Below are positions 54,801 through 60,800 of a stretch of 64,000 bases of DNA, one piece after another. Positions within the stretch are counted from its first letter, which is position 1, and each line of letters begins with the position of its first letter. The DNA is taken from assembly GCA_944472155.2 (NCBI GenBank), contig OX235277.1, positions 20,594,804 to 20,658,803 of the forward strand, written 5' to 3'. Made by a program: the position numbers and the translations under genes. The notes beneath the pieces were generated by a model, which worked only from the letters and a program-made list of their open reading frames with translations, was not told the DNA's origin and made no database searches. The stretch comes from Trichobilharzia szidati (taxonomy: Eukaryota; Platyhelminthes; Trematoda; Strigeidida; Schistosomatidae).

Positions 54801-57800
54801 CATTAATTTTGTGTGAAATACATTCATCTTCGTCTGCTTTGTCATTCTGAATGTGATTCTTGACGATTTTTATTGACATTTGATGTCACCTTAGTGAAGA
54901 AATGTAAGTCTGCACACCGTCTTTCGACTGAGAATCTACTCTTTGACACAGAATCTCTCAGATTTGTAAATAACATTGTTTAATATGATAACAAATATCT
55001 TTGTGAGATAACTGATTCGAGAATAACGCAGAATGAGTTAACGTTAACCCTGGTAATTAATATGTTTTCATGGTGAGGTGTATTTGCCTTCACTCACATA
55101 ATTTTTAAAATGCGATTAATAACCGGCCTCAAAAACACACTTTATCATTTAAGTTAAGGAGGGTAAGTGAATTTTAAAGTTTCTGAACTTGAATTTCTTG
55201 GATAGCTGCTTAATTTCTCCTGTTCATATTTAACATCAATTTGTAAAAACAGAGTTCTCACAGTTCCGCTTACTGAATGAAGTGTAAGAATACCGTATTT
55301 GCTACTGAAGTGAGGTCAAAATGCCCTATAACAATAACCTACGCTTTCCAAGCTTCATATTATCAATATTGCCTCATCTTATTTGTAGCCAAGGAGCCAA
55401 CGCCAACGAGTGAGTGAATAGTTTGATCGTTTAATTGATATGCCTACTTTCAGTTTTCACATTTACTTTATTCACAGGAGTCAACATCATCTCCAATATT
55501 TTCGCTTGAGCACCACGAATTCTTTCAAAAAATGTGCTAATATTGAAAAGACCCAAAATTAGATGATACCATGAAACGTGACACATGAACTGAGGTTGGC
55601 ATTTGCAGTTGTAGATGTCTAATCACAGCTCAGTTGAATCATATAGCAGATAAAATGATCAAGAGCTTGTTTAGATAAGGTGTCGAAATAGTATAAAGCA
55701 CTCGTCAATGATAAAAACCGTGAATTGATGGCTCTGAGAAAAGATGAAGGACAATCTTCGAATTCAAACTCCAGTTTACAGTTTTTTACAAGAGCAACAA
55801 TTGTGTTTTCAATTTAGACAGTGAGCGAATTCATGTACCTAATTCTGGAATTAATGAAACAGCCGAGATATCATCAAGGTTATTGGTGAGAGGTCAGTAA
55901 TAAAATATCAAATAGGTGAACCATTGAACAATTATTTTGCGATTAAAACCGTATCTGAATAGATGTAATACACACAAATGAATGAACGTAGAAACACACT
56001 TTCCAATACAGTAAGAAGAATGCATTTTGTAAATCAAAAATGGCATTAAGCCACAGGTTCGGAGAAACTGGATTTATTCATCTGCAACAATACGTCTAAG
56101 AAGGACATTGCTCTCTCATTGAGTGTGCCACTTGCTCAGATATCGGCCATCATCTTTTGATGGCCGCACTATGGAAGTTTTGCACTCCCATTCTGATAAC
56201 ATTTAATAATAGTTCACAAAATCATCGCCAAATTCAAATGTCATGTAAAATTCCCATTGTTACATATAGAAAAACAACACAAGTGATTCAGTGAAGAGAC
56301 TCTTTTCAATGGATTTATCTTGAAGCTGTACAATCGCATATATATATATATACATATATAGTTTTTTAAGAAGTTATATCCGGTGAGGGATTTGAATCAT
56401 AGGTGTGAATGCATAAAATAATAGTATGAAATATAGTTAAAATGAAAATGTTTGTGATTACAATCGCAGTTTAATGTCAAGTGCTATACAATAATGTCAT
56501 ATATAGAATAATTCATAGAATGGTTAGAACTTGAAATAAGTGTGCAATTATAGGATTAGTAGACAAATGGAAAAGAGATAAAAGCGTTTCGTCATATTGT
56601 GTGAAATTTGACATCATAGAATTTATCGATGTAGAAAAGAATTGATTTAAAATTACAGGTGACATAATATTGGGGACAGTTCAATGTATGTTCGGGTTAC
56701 ATTGAAATGGAACACCAACAAGTCGCCTACACAATCTGCACATGATTGAGATATATTTTGATAGTAATTTGTAGTAAGCTTGGAATAAATCTGAACAAAA
56801 CTTTGTAAAAAACAAATAGGAGTCAGAAATGAAACTAAAAATGCCTCATTGATTTCCTGAGTATTGCAAATGTTTCGCAAGTGATGCTTCCAATGAATAA
56901 TTCTTGTGATCTTGTTTAGAATAACCCTTGTTCTGCTTCAGTTATTCAACACTAACTAAACCACACTTTTCTACTCCCAGCATATTATACTTCTCAATAT
57001 AAATTGTGGATTGTATAGCGTACATATTTATGCAAACGTCATGATTGAGATTGTGTAACGAAAAGTTCACCTGATGAAATCGAGTGAAATTTAGCCAGTA
57101 CTGAGAAAAAGGGGCAATTGAATCACTTGTAGTATACTGCATTATATATTCCGTCAGTGTTTGAATGCACAATGTGAACATTGGGATGTAAAAATCGCTG
57201 CGCATCACTAATATTGCGAATTTCGTGGTGTCTACTTAGTAGGTAAAGCACAAGTAACTAGTGAAATTAGTGGGTCAGTGATAGTGAATTACACACTTTC
57301 TACCTCTCATGACACCAATTTCTCAAGGCATTGTTGACGTCCAAAGGCATAAGCCCTAAAAAACAGTGATCACTGGATCTTACGTTTCAAAACTGACAAA
57401 ACCTCCAGACATCTAGCTAATTTACATTCGATTAATATGAGTCAGTTCAGGTATCATCTGCTGATATTATTAAATCACTTATATCATCATGGAAAAACCA
57501 AGCTTAAAACAAATGCAAAAATATAAAGTTAAGCTAATGAATATATGAATGTACGTCAGAAATCAGAGCAGATGTCTGAAATTCAAACAACGTTTGTCTA
57601 CATTATGGGTCTTTCATGATGAAGCCAATTGACATCATCAGTTAATAGCTCATAGTTAAGGCAGCGTGACACTGCCCCTTTGAGAAACACAGAAAGAGAA
57701 ATAACTGAAAGAAATGACATGGTAGGTATAAACACATTCAATGCAAAAAAATTCTTTCCACATATTTGCAGTAAATCTTATCTCGCTCCACACAAAAATT

Positions 57801-60800
57801 TTCAAAATTCCAGGTACCATTACACTGCCCAATGGGAAACGTAAGTCTGACATAAAGATATATGTCATTTACTGAAGCCACGAAATCAATCTCTCTAGAC
57901 AATAACATTTAAGGAAATTGAATTCGACTCCAATACCATAGTTAATTATATGTAGAAAATTATTCAACTTCATAGTAATACAAGATTCCACATTAATTCC
58001 TTATTGTATATGAAACAGAAGTAAACAATACTACACAATGCATGATGTTGTTTCATTGTGTGATACATTCACTGAGTAAATAGTTGTACAACCGCATCTT
58101 AGATGTGTTTTATAAGCCTAACAAATTAATTGAAGTAAAGTTACCTCAATATAATGTCAAACGAAAAGTATCCAAACAACCACATAAACGTTCCCATGCA
58201 TGTTTGGTGTCAATTATTATATATAAGTATTGGGCAGGGAAATAATACCACGAAAATACAATTGCATAGTTCAAAGTTTTAGATTAAAAGCTGCGTTAAA
58301 GTAATATTTACTAGATACCCATAATTTTATCGAAATAACTGATAGAACTGAGTGTTCAAGTTCCCTCTAGAATGAAACAGCTCCTCGAAATACTCATATT
58401 TAGGCTGAAATAGAATTTTAAGTAGCATATTTCCTCCCGTATGTATTTCACTGCTCTGAAATCCAATGATAAATGTTCTAGGGTTAAACCCTACTAATAT
58501 AAAGAATCAAGCAGGACTAAAACAGGAATCTGTGATCATACGTTTTTATAGACTGAAATGAACATGCATGTCAAATAATATTCTTTTGTCGAATAAACAC
58601 TCATGAACTGATAATCTGCTCAGTAATAGTTTCGTTATTTCCAGAAATAACTTGTCGCAATGACCCCTGAAGCAGTTGATGTGGTAGGTTGTTTCGTTAC
58701 ACATAATGAAAGATTTGGGTTGTACGCAATGAACATTTACACGACGAAGTGAATATCCTTGAGTGATTTACAATTTCGATTATCCATGTTGACGATACCT
58801 GTCACATTCATGTATCACTGTGTAACGTATTACAAAAATGAAAACTGTCTGATGCTCCCTGACATTCTACATCACATCCTGGATAATGTTTTGCCAAGTT
58901 GCGTGACAGCTTCATCACTGTCTTCAACAAATATTTGATAAAATGCCAACAATCAAGTATCGAAACAGAAAGTTTTTTTAATGCATTCTTCTTCAACCAT
59001 ATTCACGCGTATTATTGAATATCACGGCTTCTTCTTTAATATACGTTAAATTTATGCCTTTTTGTATCACAATTAAGGTTTTTCAGTCACAGAGTTGTGA
59101 TCAAGAGTCTAGGTAAATAATTGGTGACTTCATTATAAAAAGAGAAATTGGGAACAACAGTTCACTGGAGGATAATTTGAGTTATTGTAATGCAATATGA
59201 ATGGCGACAAACATAAGTCTATTTATCAGGTGAAATTCTCACATTCATATTTGTATAACTATGGTTACAACTTTTTGTACTGATCCTTCAAAATATTCGG
59301 ATTTGTCTTTTAGGTCACGGGAAGGACGATCTCTAACAATAAAATTACCACTAAATTTTTCACAAACTCAAATGATAATTGATCTACACTGACATTTTCT
59401 GGTTCATTAAATGTGTGAATCTTATGTTTTCCGCTCATACTAAAATTCCTGTCTAAATTCTCTTTACACATTTTTAATTTGTTTGTGTTAATAATGTCAT
59501 AACGAAATAAATGCAAATTATTTTAACAGACGAATGTGCATTTTTTATCATGGATTTGGACATCCAATAAATCTCTCGCATTAAAGCTGGCTGTTATTGA
59601 AATCAGTTGTTAATTAATAACTCTGCTTCGGACGAAAAGAAAAGCGACAATGTGAAATAAATCTCGCTGATGAATTAGTTTTCGCAGACGTTGATAACTG
59701 AAATTGAAATAATAGCAGTGATTGATGGTTGATGGTTGAAAGGAAACGCATTGAATTCATTGGAAAATCGCATAATTTTACTTCATTCAGGAAGGAACGA
59801 ACATTTACTCACTTGTTGTTGTCTACGAAATGTTGATGTTGCCTGTTATCCTGGAAAATCATTTTGAAGTTGGGAATCTGAGTCTCTTTCCGCCTGCTAC
59901 TAGTCAATACAATGTTTATATATTTTAGTGTCCGTCGCAACCTTCAGTGTAGCTTAAAACTATGTTTTCTTCTATGAGGCCTATATCTCTCTTCTTGAGG
60001 CGTAATTCTGTTAAGCCAACTTCAAGTTGATTCACGTTTGTAGTTGGATACCAGTGGCAACAATTAGTGGTGCTAACTAGCCAGGACAAAGTGACTTATG
60101 AACTGTACGGCCGTTTCGCTCACTTAGATCCTAGAGCATTTAAGTTGCAATATATGTATTTAGAGTTCAGTGCATGACAAATTGTCTATGTGAGTTCAAG
60201 CGCTAGAATACTTGAAAAATTCAACAAAAACTGATGACGAAGAGGTTCGAAACGTAGGTGCTTCATTGTGTACTCGACTATACAAGATTCAACAGTGATT
60301 TCGTGGATTCTGAAGTTCCATCGTTGAAGTGTTCGTAAATTCAGAATTGTTTTTCAGCAAGTAGGATTGTCATGCGTCACACAACAACAAATATTATTGA
60401 CGAAGAACAGCAGAAAACGCCAGCAAATTCTGAAATGAAAGTGGGAGTCCTGAAAAGAGAATTCAGTGAAGACATTTTGCTTAGAACCATTGTTGTTTCA
60501 TGTCAAATACTCGTAGTAGGTTTTCTCGATTTCAGTTACTTGTAAGATATAGTGTTTAGAAGGAATAATGAGTGAAATTCAAACTTAAGACACTGAAGTA
60601 AAACCAATCATGTACACAACCTATAATTTAGGCTATAAAACATGACAACCAGTGGTTTCAGAAATTTTGAACATGATATTCTATCCTAGCAATATAAAAC
60701 AGCCTTTCAACTCGATGGAATATTTGGATTAAATCATTTATGACAAAAAAGACAGAAAATATCACAATCAGGTAATCCGGCAGTTATTCAGTCTAAAAGC

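Noticed and set aside
55487..55530. Excellent acceptor TTACTTTATTCACAG followed by open sequence
   Set aside because: No usable donor before an in-frame TGA; could only be an alternative terminal exon, for which there is no support.
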